Positions 27,147-35,772 of a DNA stretch of 64,000 bases are shown one piece after another. The first letter of the stretch is position 1. The number at the start of each line of letters is the position of its first letter. The stretch lies in contig NZ_JADYVX010000009.1 in NCBI RefSeq assembly GCF_020194175.1, positions 62,001 through 126,000 on the forward strand, in the 5' to 3' direction. Below the pieces are notes generated by a model. That model was not told where the DNA came from and ran no database searches. It was given only the letters and a program-made list of their open reading frames with translations. A program made the position numbers and the translations under genes. The DNA comes from Bradyrhizobium sp. BRP22 (GTDB lineage: Bacteria; Pseudomonadota; Alphaproteobacteria; Rhizobiales; Xanthobacteraceae).

Positions 27147-28715
27147 ATGACAATATCCGGGGTCAGTCAACGCACGTCCTATATCGGTTCAGGCATTCTC
27201 GATTTGCGCAGTCAGCTGGATACGCTGACGCAACAACTCGCGTCCGGCAAGATTTCCAATACTTACGCCGGGCAGGGGAGTGGCCGCAGCCTTGCCATCG
27301 CGCTGCGCGCGCAGATCACCGGGATAGGAGCCTATTCCGATACGGCGACCAACCTGAACACACGCGTTGGTGTCGTCAACCTTTCGCTGCAGCAACTCGT
27401 GAAGATCGGGTCGGAAGTGAAGGGCGCCGCCGTCAGCGGGAGCACGGATCTCGACAATGAGGGCAAGACCTCCGGCCAGAAGACCGCATTGCTCGACTTC
27501 ACCGATTCAGTCGACATGCTCAACGCGAAGTCGGGTGATCGCTATCTGTTTTCCGGCCGCGCCACGGATACCGCGCCCGTGGCACCGTCTGACGAGATCA
27601 TGAATGGCCGCGGCGCTCAGCTCGCCGGACTGAAGCAGGTCATTGCCGAGCGAAAGATCGCGGATCTCGGTGTCAATCAGAACGGTCGCGTCGGCAGTGC
27701 CGTCGGCACGCCGGCAACGTCGGTTGTTCTCACCGAGGAGGATGCAACACCGGCACCTCCGCAGCAGGCCCAGCCGTTCGGGATCAAGCTCACCGGCGTA
27801 TCCACAAACATAACGGGCGCGACCGTCACTCAGCCTGTGGACCTGCCCGCGACCGTTCCGCCGGCGCCGCCGGCCACACCGGTGCAAAAGTCCATGTCTG
27901 TAGACCTTGGTACGACCAATCCGAAGGTCGGCGACCAGGTCAAGTTCACCTTCACCATGCCGGATGGCACGAAGGAAGATATTGTCATGACGGCGTCGGA
28001 CACCACGCCGCTTGCCGCCAACAGCTTCCTGATTGGTGCTGACAGCACCGAGACCGCCGCCAACCTGAACACCGCGCTGGGAACTTCGATGAAGAACCTG
28101 GCGAACGGTCCGATGGTGGCGGCTTCCGCGATGGAGGCCGGTGAGAATTTCTTCGATCAACCGCCGCTGCGGGTTGGCACGACGCCGCTTGCGTCGGCTA
28201 CGACACTTGTGGCCGGCACGCCCGACAACACCGTGTTTTGGTACAACGGCGAGCCGAATACCTCAGCGAACGGTTCGGCGCGCGGATCGGCGGTAGCCCA
28301 GATCGATACATCCATCACGGTGCAGTATGGCGCCAGGGCCGACGAACCGGCATTGCGTGCGCAGCTGCAGACGGTGGCAGTGTTCGCAGCGGTGAGCACG
28401 TCGGCGACGGATCCCTATGCCAGCGCCCAGGTTACGGCGCTCAACCAGCGGGTGGCGAACAGTCTCGCCGTGGTCCCAGGGACCCAGACGATCGAAGATA
28501 TCCAGGCCGACTTCGCCGGCGCGCAGGGCTCCATCAAAGCGGCCACCGATCGGCAGGTTCAGACCAAGGCGATGGCGCAGACGATGCTGGATTCCATCGA
28601 AGGCATCAATGACGACGAAGTCGCGACCAAAATCCTGGCACTGCAGACGGCGCTGCAGGCGTCATATCAGACGACATCGATGCTTTACCAGATGAGCCTG
28701 GTTAAATTCATCTAA
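27147..28715 (+). CDS. flgL: Flagellar hook-associated protein FlgL (HAP3), enlarged
   Basis: A 522-residue flagellin-like junction protein. The N-terminal helix (about 5-140) matches the flagellin/FlgL D0-D1 region, including SLQQLVKIGSEVKG and the GDRYLFSGRATDTAPV segment. The C-terminal 110 residues restore the paired helices and end YQTTSMLYQMSLVKFI. FlgL is usually 300-400 residues. The extra length comes from an insert at about 180-350 with a Pro/Ala-rich linker near 227-248. This insert would sit on the outer surface of the junction. It is last in the cluster; the gene that follows is convergent. Confidence 0.9.
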   Translation: MTISGVSQRTSYIGSGILDLRSQLDTLTQQLASGKISNTYAGQGSGRSLAIALRAQITGIGAYSDTATNLNTRVGVVNLSLQQLVKIGSEVKGAAVSGSTDLDNEGKTSGQKTALLDFTDSVDMLNAKSGDRYLFSGRATDTAPVAPSDEIMNGRGAQLAGLKQVIAERKIADLGVNQNGRVGSAVGTPATSVVLTEEDATPAPPQQAQPFGIKLTGVSTNITGATVTQPVDLPATVPPAPPATPVQKSMSVDLGTTNPKVGDQVKFTFTMPDGTKEDIVMTASDTTPLAANSFLIGADSTETAANLNTALGTSMKNLANGPMVAASAMEAGENFFDQPPLRVGTTPLASATTLVAGTPDNTVFWYNGEPNTSANGSARGSAVAQIDTSITVQYGARADEPALRAQLQTVAVFAAVSTSATDPYASAQVTALNQRVANSLAVVPGTQTIEDIQADFAGAQGSIKAATDRQVQTKAMAQTMLDSIEGINDDEVATKILALQTALQASYQTTSMLYQMSLVKFI

Positions 28716-28754
28716 GCGGCACGACAGGACGCGACGCTGCTTGCGCCGCAAAGC

Positions 28755-29462
28755 TCAGCCGCGTCCGCCGAGAAAAGCGTCCGAAACGACCGGGTCTTCG
28801 ATCAGCTTCTGCGCCGCGCCCGATGCGACCACGCGGCCGGTCTCGAGCAAATAGGCCCGATCCGCGACCTTCAACGTTTGACGCGCCTTCTGCTCGACCA
28901 ACAGCACGGACAATCCTTCGGCGCGGGTCTCCGCAATGACGCCGAAGAGGTAGGCCGTCGCCTGCGGAGCGAGGCCGAGCGATGGTTCATCCAGCAGCAA
29001 CAGGCGCGGTTTCGACAACAGCGCACGCGCCGTTGCCAGCAATTGCTGCTCGCCGCCGCTGAGCAGGCTGGCCGCGTTGTGACGCCGCTGCCCCAGGATC
29101 GGAAAGCGCTCCTGCATGCGCTTGAGGTCAGCAATCCCCTGGCTTTTGTCCGCGCGGGTGTAGATCCCCATCGCCAGGTTCTCCTCGACCGTCATGCGCC
29201 CGAGGATGCCGCGGCCTTCGGGAACCAGCACGATGCCGCGGCGAACGTTGCGTTCGGCGTCGTTCGGCCTGAGCTTCTCGCCTTTGTAGGCGATCTCGCC
29301 CTGGAAAGGCAGCAAGCCGGCGATCGCGCGGGCGATCGTGCTCTTGCCTGCGCCATTGGCGCCGAGCAAGGCGACGATCTCGCCTTCAGCGACGTCGATG
29401 TCCACGCCGCGGACCGCGGTGATGGCGCCATAGCGAACCTGCAAGCCTCGCGCCGAGAGTAT
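28755..29462 (-). CDS. livF: Branched-chain-type ABC transporter ATPase 2 (LivF family)
   Basis: A 236-residue ATPase; the ATG lies at 29463-29465 and its first base overlaps the livG stop region. Walker A is GANGAGKST (about 34-42), signature LLSGGEQQLLATARAL (about 133-148) and Walker B LLLLDEPSLGLAPQ. The VPEGRGILGRMTVEENLAMG block is typical of LivF, not LivG. It is the last gene of a minus-strand operon with binding protein, LivH, LivM and LivG. Substrates of this family range from branched-chain amino acids to aromatic acids and amides; the MarR-regulon context favours an aromatic substrate. Confidence 0.92.
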   Translation of the reverse strand: MLSARGLQVRYGAITAVRGVDIDVAEGEIVALLGANGAGKSTIARAIAGLLPFQGEIAYKGEKLRPNDAERNVRRGIVLVPEGRGILGRMTVEENLAMGIYTRADKSQGIADLKRMQERFPILGQRRHNAASLLSGGEQQLLATARALLSKPRLLLLDEPSLGLAPQATAYLFGVIAETRAEGLSVLLVEQKARQTLKVADRAYLLETGRVVASGAAQKLIEDPVVSDAFLGGRG

Positions 29463-30214
29463 CATTCGTCCTTACCGAGATAGGCGTCGAGGACGCGGGA
29501 ATTGGTCCGGACTTCGCTTGGCGTTCCTTCTGCGATCAGCACGCCGAAATCGAGCACGTAGAGATAATCGCAGAGCCGCATCACGAAGTTCATGTCGTGC
29601 TCGATGAGGAGGATCGTCAATCCGGTTGCACGAAGCTTCAGCATCAATTGCCGGACCTCTTCGGCCTCGTCATGATTCATGCCGGCGACGGGTTCGTCGA
29701 GCAGCAATAGTTTCGGCCGCGCGGTGAGGGCGCGCGCCATCTCCACCCGGCGCTGCAATCCGTAGGGCAGCGACTTGGCAGGGCGGTCGCGCAAGTCCGT
29801 CAGGCCGAAGAACTCCATCACCTCCTCGGCGCGTACCTGTGCGGCGGGATCGCCCCAGCCGACCGGCAGCAATCGGCGCCACCAGGCCTCGCCGTGCGGC
29901 TGCACCACGAGCAGATGCTCCCAGACCGTCATGCTGGGGAAGAGACGGATGTTCTGGAAGGTTCGCGCAATGCCTTCGCGCGCGATTCGGTGCGAAGGCA
30001 GGCCGTTCAGCGCCGCGCCATTCAGGCGGACGGCGCCGGAATCGGCGCGATAGGCACCGGTGATGACGTTGAACAGCGTCGTCTTGCCGGCGCCGTTGGG
30101 ACCGATGATGCCGACGATCTTGCCCTCGGGCACGCCGCTGGTCACGGCGGAGAGCGCATGGATGCCGCCGAAGCTTTTCGTCACCTCGGTCAGTTGAAGC
30201 AGCGGCGCGCTCAT
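29462..30214 (-). CDS. livG: Branched-chain-type ABC transporter ATPase 1 (LivG family)
   Basis: A 250-residue ATPase. Walker A GPNGAGKTT lies near 38-46, followed by the LivG-type ARTFQNIRLFPSMTVWEHLLV block, a variant signature SLPYGLQRRVEMARAL and Walker B LLLLDEPVAGMN. The ATG at 30214 overlaps the livM stop as ATGA, so the two are translationally coupled. A longer in-frame frame exists upstream, but it runs through livM in the wrong reading frame and has no ABC content. It energises import together with LivF. Confidence 0.92.
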   Translation of the reverse strand: MSAPLLQLTEVTKSFGGIHALSAVTSGVPEGKIVGIIGPNGAGKTTLFNVITGAYRADSGAVRLNGAALNGLPSHRIAREGIARTFQNIRLFPSMTVWEHLLVVQPHGEAWWRRLLPVGWGDPAAQVRAEEVMEFFGLTDLRDRPAKSLPYGLQRRVEMARALTARPKLLLLDEPVAGMNHDEAEEVRQLMLKLRATGLTILLIEHDMNFVMRLCDYLYVLDFGVLIAEGTPSEVRTNSRVLDAYLGKDE

Positions 30215-31047
30215 GACGCCGCCTTCCTGAACGTCAACCCGCGCAGCAGCGTGCGGTCGACGATGCCCTGGCGACGCACCAGCAGCACCAGGATCAGCAG
30301 CGTGCCGAACGCGGCGAGGCGCCAGTCCGCGATCGGCCGCAGGAACTCGGGCAGGAATACCAGCAATATCGCGCCGATCAGCGAGCCCAGCCCGAGCGTG
30401 GAGCCACCGAGGATGGTCGCGAGCACGAAGTCGATCGAGCGTTCGAAGCCGAAATTGGCGGGCTCGATATAGACGTGATGATGCGCGAACAGCCCTCCAG
30501 AGACCGCGGCAACGGCTGCGCCGATCCCGAACGCGCTCACCTTGATCGCCACGGTGTTCAGTCCGACCAGCCCTGCGGCAGTTTCGTCGTCGTGCACGGC
30601 CTGCATTTCGAGCCATACGCGCGAGCGCTCGACGACGATCAGGACAACGAGGATGCCGCCGGCCCACGCCCAGATATACCCGACCGAGATGTGCGCCATG
30701 CCATGAAAGCCTCCGGACCCGCCCATTGCCGGGAAGTTGATGAAGAAGCTGCGGATCATCTCGCCGAAGCCGAGCGTGGCCATCGCAAGATAGATGCCCT
30801 TCAGCCGAAGCGCAGGGAAGCCGACGATGACGCCGATGATGCCGGCCGCGATTGCGGACACGATCAGCGCTGCCGTGACCGGCATGCCGACCACCACGGT
30901 GAGGTAGGAACTCAGATAGGCGCCGATCGCCATGAAGGCGGCGTTGCCGAGTGACAACTGGCCGGTCGCAAGGATGATGTAAACGCTGAGCGCGCCGAGC
31001 AACAGGATGCCGGCTTCGGCGAACAGGCTGGCGTAATAGGTCGACAT
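30211..31047 (-). CDS. livM: Branched-chain-type ABC transporter permease 2 (LivM family)
   Basis: A 278-residue permease with about eight hydrophobic segments. The family block LSLGNAAFMAIGAYLSSYL is at about 31-49. The GLNTVAIKVSAFGIGAAVAAVSGGLFAHHH block corresponds to the ATPase-contact region. It lacks the long N-terminal extension of E. coli LivM (about 425 residues) and has the compact form common in rhizobia. Its ATG shares bases with the livH stop, and its own stop overlaps the livG start. Confidence 0.92.
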   Translation of the reverse strand: MSTYYASLFAEAGILLLGALSVYIILATGQLSLGNAAFMAIGAYLSSYLTVVVGMPVTAALIVSAIAAGIIGVIVGFPALRLKGIYLAMATLGFGEMIRSFFINFPAMGGSGGFHGMAHISVGYIWAWAGGILVVLIVVERSRVWLEMQAVHDDETAAGLVGLNTVAIKVSAFGIGAAVAAVSGGLFAHHHVYIEPANFGFERSIDFVLATILGGSTLGLGSLIGAILLVFLPEFLRPIADWRLAAFGTLLILVLLVRRQGIVDRTLLRGLTFRKAAS

Positions 31048-31925
31048 CAGACGCGCTGGCCCTGGTCGGAACGCGCGCCGCCGAGCAGGCCTTGCGGGCG
31101 CAGCAAAAGGATCAGAATCATGAAGCCGTAGACGACGAAGTCGCGGACCTGCGAGCCGCCATAGGCCACCGTGAGCACCTCGACCACGCCGATCAGGGGA
31201 CCCGCGAGCAGCGCGCCCCAGATATTGGTGGTGCCGCCGATCACCATCACGGCGACGGCCTTCAGCCCGATCTCCACGCCAAGATATGGCGTGATGGCGC
31301 CGTAATGCAGCGCGATCAGGACGCCGGCGACGCCGGCAAGCGCGCCCGAGAGCGCGAATGCGAACAAGGTCAGCCGGTCCGCCGAGACGCCGAGCAGGCG
31401 CGACACTTCACGATTCTCGGCGACCGCCCGCAGCGCACGGCCAATGGTGGTTCGCTGCACGGTGTAGGCAACCAGCGTCACCAGCACGATGGTGGCGCCC
31501 ACCACGATCAACTGCATCTGGCCGATGTTAACCGGGCCGACCGTGTATTGCCGCCCCAGATACTCATCGGGCAGCTGCAGCGGGTCGGAGCCCCAGAAGT
31601 TTGTCGCGACGTTCTGCAGGATGATCGAGAAGCCGAGCGTGCTCAGCATCGGCGTGACGACGGGGGCGCCGCGCAACGGTTGATAGCCGATCTTCTCGAT
31701 CAGCATGGCGGCGATGGCAGCGCCCGCCATGCCGCCGAGCACGGCGACAGGAAGCGGAAAGTTCGCGGCGATCAGCGTGAATCCGAAATAGCCGCCGATC
31801 ATGAAGAGTTCGGCGATCGCCAGGTTGAGAATGCCGAGAATTCCCATCACGATGGAGAACGACAGCGCCAGCAGCGTGTAGATCGCTCCTAGCGTGAGGC
31901 CGTTCACGAGTTGCTGCCACAGCAT
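31047..31925 (-). CDS. livH: Branched-chain-type ABC transporter permease 1 (LivH family)
   Basis: A 292-residue permease that starts LWQQLVNGLTLGAIYTLLAL, the typical LivH opening, and has the ILGILNLAIAELFMIGGYFG block and a C-terminal GGTTNIWGALLAGPLIGV segment. The ATG at 31925 is chosen because the family begins there; upstream in-frame codons would read through the operon hairpin at 31961-31982. It lies 76 bp after the binding-protein gene and overlaps livM. Confidence 0.92.
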   Translation of the reverse strand: MLWQQLVNGLTLGAIYTLLALSFSIVMGILGILNLAIAELFMIGGYFGFTLIAANFPLPVAVLGGMAGAAIAAMLIEKIGYQPLRGAPVVTPMLSTLGFSIILQNVATNFWGSDPLQLPDEYLGRQYTVGPVNIGQMQLIVVGATIVLVTLVAYTVQRTTIGRALRAVAENREVSRLLGVSADRLTLFAFALSGALAGVAGVLIALHYGAITPYLGVEIGLKAVAVMVIGGTTNIWGALLAGPLIGVVEVLTVAYGGSQVRDFVVYGFMILILLLRPQGLLGGARSDQGQRV

Positions 31926-31960
31926 GAAGTTTTCAGTCGGTCGGATGAGCGTTAGGGAGA

Positions 31961-31982
31961 GTGGCCGGGCGAACCCGGCCAC
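31961..31982 (-). promoter_or_regulatory. Intercistronic hairpin between binding-protein gene and livH
   Basis: GTGGCCGGG and CCCGGCCAC form a perfect 9-bp GC stem around a 4-base loop, right behind the binding-protein gene. There is no T-run. Such hairpins after ABC binding-protein genes protect the upstream mRNA and lower transporter-gene expression, giving excess binding protein. Confidence 0.55.
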
Positions 31983-32001
31983 CGAATGACTGTTGCGCCG
32001 A

Positions 32002-33228
32002 TCAGCAGCCGGCGTGGTTGGGTGCGGAGCTGCATCCGCGGACCTTGGTGTCCCAGGCGCCGTTCTGGCCCTGCAGCACGTAGAACGCCTTGATTGCGTC
32101 GCCGTCGTCGTTGAAGCCGATCGGGCCGCCGAGGCCCTGGAAGCCTTCCAGCTTGGCGAGATGGTCGCGGATCTTGGCGCGATCGGCCTCGACGTCCGCA
32201 GGCTTGCCGGTCACGCCGGATCTCTTGATGGCATCGATATACATGCTGACGATCTCGTAGATGTTGGCATCATACATGCTCGGTTCGATCTCGGCCGGCA
32301 GGCCGCTCTCCTTGCGCAAGAGCGGCTGCAGATTGGCGACGAACTTCTCGGCCGCCTCGCCCTTCATGGTGGCGAAAAAGGTCGCGGGCGCGATGATCGG
32401 GATTTCCGGCGCGGCCTTGAGGATCGCCGACGAGATCAGCTGGGTGGCGCCGACCACCGGCTTGATCAGGCCCTGGCGCTTCATCTCACGCAGCACCGTG
32501 ATGGCCTGGCTGTAGTCCGCGCTGACGACCACGCCGTCCGGATTCAGCGACTTCAGCTTGGTGACCTGGGCGCTGACGTCGAGATCGCCGGTGTTGAACG
32601 ACAGCGGGTCGGATTCGTTGACGATGGAAATCTCGTTCGCCTTGAGGGCGGCGGGCATGATCGCCTTGCCGACGGTGGCCGCGGTGGCATCCTTGGCGTC
32701 GAAGATGATGCCGACGGTCTTGATGTTGAATGCCTTCTTGAAATAAGGCACCGTCGTCTTGGCGAGCACGCCTTCGTCGATCGTGTTGCGGAAGGCCCAG
32801 GGGCGGTTCAGCTTGGCGACGCCCGGTTTGGAGGAGGCCTGCGAGGTTGCGACCACCTTCATCTCGTTGGCGACAGGAAATGTCACTTCGGCGGCGCTGC
32901 TGGTCAGCGGGCCTGCGACTGCGAGAACCTTTTCGTCGCCGGCCAGCTTGCGCAGCGAGCTTGCCGCCTGCGCCGGCTTGGCGCCGTCGTCGAGAATGGT
33001 GATCTTCAGCTTGGCGCCGTTGATGCCGCCGGCATCGTTGGTCTGCTTCTCCAGCATCTTCAGCGTGACGCTGTTGCTGCGTCCCCATTCGGCGAATGGG
33101 CCGCTGCTCGGCACGATCGCGCCGAGCGCGATCTCCTGCGCCGAGGCGCCACCCGCGCCCAGCGAGATCACGGCGAGAGCGGCGAGAGTGCCCAGCAGCC
33201 GCGACGGGTTCGGTTTGACCTTCAACAT
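32002..33228 (-). CDS. Branched-chain-type ABC transporter substrate-binding protein (LivJ/LivK family)
   Basis: A 408-residue periplasmic binding protein. A Sec signal peptide (about residues 1-30, ending GASAQ) is followed by IALGAIVPSSGPFAEWG, TNDAGGINGAKLKITILDDGA and PLTSSAAEVTFPVANEMKV blocks characteristic of the family. The ATG at 33228 has GGAAAG upstream; an ATG at 33255 is in frame. A close pair of Cys near the C-terminus (RGCSSAPNHAGC) could form a disulfide. It is first in the liv operon and has a degenerate copy of the MarR palindrome (33382-33400) about 154 bp upstream. Confidence 0.9.
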   Translation of the reverse strand: MLKVKPNPSRLLGTLAALAVISLGAGGASAQEIALGAIVPSSGPFAEWGRSNSVTLKMLEKQTNDAGGINGAKLKITILDDGAKPAQAASSLRKLAGDEKVLAVAGPLTSSAAEVTFPVANEMKVVATSQASSKPGVAKLNRPWAFRNTIDEGVLAKTTVPYFKKAFNIKTVGIIFDAKDATAATVGKAIMPAALKANEISIVNESDPLSFNTGDLDVSAQVTKLKSLNPDGVVVSADYSQAITVLREMKRQGLIKPVVGATQLISSAILKAAPEIPIIAPATFFATMKGEAAEKFVANLQPLLRKESGLPAEIEPSMYDANIYEIVSMYIDAIKRSGVTGKPADVEADRAKIRDHLAKLEGFQGLGGPIGFNDDGDAIKAFYVLQGQNGAWDTKVRGCSSAPNHAGC

Positions 33229-33381
33229 CGACTTCTTTCCGTTGCTGTTAACCATGGCTGCCTTCGACGCAGCCGATCTCGGAAGCATGCAATGCACGCG
33301 GCGTGCCAGCGGCCCGCGACGTCGCCAATGTTCCAATAGATTTGGCTTTTTGACAAACGATAATTTGAGAGCTTTGTCGAT

Positions 33382-33400
33382 TAGTTCTCTTTAGAAGCTA
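33382..33400. promoter_or_regulatory. Candidate MarR operator E (TAGTT-N9-AGCTA)
   Basis: This fits the 19-bp TAGCT-N9-AGCTA palindrome with one arm mismatch. It touches the 3' end of the marR-like gene and lies in the leader region of the minus-strand liv operon. Confidence 0.4.
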
Positions 33401-34075
33401 TTTTTTCGGCACTGCGGCGAAGTTTGCGGCAACCTGTCGCGCCTTGCCGCTCTTCCGCGGCTTCGGGGCGGACTTGCGCGAAGGCGTGGCGATGGGCTGG
33501 ACGTTGGTGTCAGCCAGGTAGCGCTGCAGCGCGATGGCGCGGTCGCTCGAGTCGACCAGGCGCTGTACGAGGTCGAGCAGCAACTCGAACTCCCGCGCGC
33601 TGAGGCAGCCGAATTCTACGTCGTTGACCTGCATCTGGGTCGGCGCCAATCGCTCGAGCAGTTCGGCGCCCCGCGACGTGACGCTGAGCGAGAGCCGCCT
33701 GCGGTCGCTCTCATGGGCGGCCTTTTCGATCAAGCCCTTGCCTTCCAGCTTGTTGGTCACGGTGGTAACGAAGGCGCCGCTCAGATGGAGGTGATCGGCG
33801 ACAGTCTTGACGTGCACGTCGCCCTGCAAGGCCAAATGCCGGATCGCGATCAGCGTGGTGTATTCGATCCCGGGAAGACCGATGACGGCGGCATGGCCGT
33901 CGCGCAGGGTCTGATGCCGGACCAGGAATCCGAACAGGCTGTGCACCAGTTTGCGAAACTGCTGGTCGGAGCCGCCTACGAGCAATTCGGGGCGGGAAGT
34001 CGTGAGCGCAGCGCGATGGGCGATGCGTCCGGCGCCGGGCTTGGTGGTGATGGCGCGCGCTGCTGTCTTAGCCAA
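33398..34075 (-). CDS. MarR-family transcriptional regulator with basic C-terminal tail
   Basis: A 225-residue MarR-type repressor. The winged helix-turn-helix spans about residues 65-130: VKTVADHLHLSGAFVTTVTNKLEGKGL is the recognition region and DRRRLSLSVTSRG the wing. The core is about 150 residues; an extra C-terminal tail (about 195-225) is rich in Lys, Arg, Pro and Ala. The start is a TTG at 34075; no ATG lies in frame nearby. MarR proteins usually bind short palindromes near their own promoters and release them on binding aromatic acids or related ligands. A 19-bp palindrome lies 115 bp ahead of this gene and recurs at four neighbouring units, so I infer this is the local regulator. Confidence 0.88.
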   Translation of the reverse strand: MAKTAARAITTKPGAGRIAHRAALTTSRPELLVGGSDQQFRKLVHSLFGFLVRHQTLRDGHAAVIGLPGIEYTTLIAIRHLALQGDVHVKTVADHLHLSGAFVTTVTNKLEGKGLIEKAAHESDRRRLSLSVTSRGAELLERLAPTQMQVNDVEFGCLSAREFELLLDLVQRLVDSSDRAIALQRYLADTNVQPIATPSRKSAPKPRKSGKARQVAANFAAVPKK

Positions 34076-34189
34076 GGGATCATCTCGTTGATTGGGTTCG
34101 TCGCAAGATTGAACGCTCCTATCGGCAATTGCAATGCTTGTGTCCGGATGAGCACAGCGTTTATTGCCGTCTTGACATTCAATTGATAA

Positions 34190-34208
34190 TAGCTTCGGAT
34201 ATTAGCTA
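34190..34208. promoter_or_regulatory. Candidate MarR operator A (TAGCT-N9-AGCTA) between marR and hpaB-like gene
   Basis: TAGCTTCGGATATTAGCTA has perfect 5-bp inverted arms. It lies in the 194 bp between divergent marR and the first HpaB-type gene. For the plus strand it fills the spacer between TTGATA (34183-34188) and TATCTA (34207-34212), so a bound protein would block transcription. Confidence 0.6.
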
Positions 34209-34269
34209 TCTAATCCTACATCAGGTTGGCCGGAAACGCCATCCGGTGTTTCGTTTTTTGGGGATCGCG

Positions 34270-35772
34270 ATGAGCGAGGCATCATCCGGGACGGCGGCGG
34301 GCGGTTTGGTCAAGAACGGCGCCGAGCACGTCGCAAGCGTGCGCGACGGCAGAGCGGTCTTTCTCGACGGCGAGCGCGTCGCCGACGTATCGACGCATCC
34401 TGCCTATCGTCATGCCGTCGAATCGGCCGGCGTGCTGTACGACTATCAGGCGCATTCCGACAATCTGGAGCGGATGACCTTCGACGTCGGCGGCGGCCGG
34501 CGCATCAACCGCGCCTGGCAGTTCCCCAGGAGTTACGAGGATCTGGTCGAGCGTCGAAAGGCGTTGGTGGAATGGGCCGAATTGTCCTGCGGCTATCTCG
34601 GCCGGTCGCCCGATCACGTCGCGTCCTCGATGTGCGGCATGATGATGGGCATCGAGGTTTTCGAGAACTATGACGTGAAACGCGCCCAGGCGTTTCGGGA
34701 CTGGTTTGACTACGCCTGCAAGAACGACCTGTTTCTGACCTACGTCATCAACAACGTGCAGGGCGACCGCTCCAAGGCGTTCGGCAGCCAGGGCAAGGGC
34801 GCCGAAGACATGGTGGCCCGCATCGTCGACGAGGATGCTTCCGGCATCACCATTCGCGGCGCCAAGCTGTTCGCCACCAGCGCGATCATGGCCAATGAGC
34901 TGTTCGTCGGCTCCGGCCAGCCGCTCCGGCCGGGCGAGGAGCATCTGGCATTCTCCTGCGCGCTGCCGATGGGCACCAAGGGATTGAAGATGCTGTCGCG
35001 GAAGTCGTTCGAGGCGCATGCGGTCAGCGAGTACGACAATCCGCTGGCCTATCGCTACGACGAGAACGACGCCCTCGTGTTCTTCGACGACGTCAAGGTG
35101 CCGTGGGAACGCGTGTTCCTGCTGCGCAACACCGATATGTGCCGGGCACAGCTGCACGATACGCCCGCGCACATCTATCAGAACTATCAGGCGCAGATCC
35201 GGCTTTCGGTCAAATTGCGATTTCTGGTCGGCCTCGCGCGCGGCATCGCGCAGACGATCGGCACCATCAATTTTCCTCCGGTGGTCGAGACGCTCGGCAA
35301 GCTGGCGTCGCAGGCGGCGCTGATCGAGGGCATGGTGTTCGGCATGGAAGCCGGCGGCGCCATGCGCGGCGAATATTTTCTGCCCAACAAGCATCTGCTT
35401 TACGCGGCGCAGGTTCAGTCGCAGGAAATGTACCCGCAGATCATCAGCACTATCCGCGAATTGGCCGGCGGGGCGCTGTTGATGCTGCCGTCATCGGTGC
35501 GGGATTTCGCCAATCCGGAATTGGCCGACATCATTTCGCTGACCCAGATCTCGCCGGCGATGAGCGGCGAGCAGCGGGTCAAGATGCTGAAGATGACCTG
35601 GGATGCGGTCGGCTCGGAATTCGCCTCGCGCCATCTGCAGTATGAGATGTTCTACGCCGGTGCGCAGTTCGTCACCCGCGGCCACAGCTACCGCACCTAT
35701 GACTGGGATCGCGCCTCGGGCCTCGCCGACCGCTTGGCGAGCAAGTATCGGCTGCCGGAGTTCGGAAACTAA
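34270..35772 (+). CDS. HpaB-family FADH2-dependent aromatic monooxygenase, copy 1
   Basis: A 500-residue oxygenase component of the 4-hydroxyphenylacetate 3-hydroxylase family, which hydroxylates aromatic rings using FADH2 supplied by a separate reductase. The family block GRSPDHVASSMCGM is near residues 115-128, RDWFDYACKNDLFLTYVINNVQGDRSK follows at about 140, and IRGAKLFATSAIMANELFVG lies in the middle domain. The C-terminal GSEFASRHLQYEMFYAGAQF stretch is also conserved. The ATG at 34270 has a GGGGA site 5-6 nt upstream. The gene is alone on its strand and its stop overlaps that of the convergent amidohydrolase by 4 bp. The likely reductase partner is encoded at 37929-38477. The substrate is unknown. 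Confidence 0.87.
   Translation: MSEASSGTAAGGLVKNGAEHVASVRDGRAVFLDGERVADVSTHPAYRHAVESAGVLYDYQAHSDNLERMTFDVGGGRRINRAWQFPRSYEDLVERRKALVEWAELSCGYLGRSPDHVASSMCGMMMGIEVFENYDVKRAQAFRDWFDYACKNDLFLTYVINNVQGDRSKAFGSQGKGAEDMVARIVDEDASGITIRGAKLFATSAIMANELFVGSGQPLRPGEEHLAFSCALPMGTKGLKMLSRKSFEAHAVSEYDNPLAYRYDENDALVFFDDVKVPWERVFLLRNTDMCRAQLHDTPAHIYQNYQAQIRLSVKLRFLVGLARGIAQTIGTINFPPVVETLGKLASQAALIEGMVFGMEAGGAMRGEYFLPNKHLLYAAQVQSQEMYPQIISTIRELAGGALLMLPSSVRDFANPELADIISLTQISPAMSGEQRVKMLKMTWDAVGSEFASRHLQYEMFYAGAQFVTRGHSYRTYDWDRASGLADRLASKYRLPEFGN

Noticed and set aside
30215..30667. Upstream extension of the livG frame
   Set aside because: It runs through livM in another reading frame. The ATPase starts at the ATG at 30214 in an ATGA overlap.
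31993..33339. Long plus-strand frame of 448 codons opposite the liv binding-protein gene
   Set aside because: It is an antisense shadow of a gene with clear signal peptide and family blocks; composition is Arg/Asp/Gly-rich without motifs.
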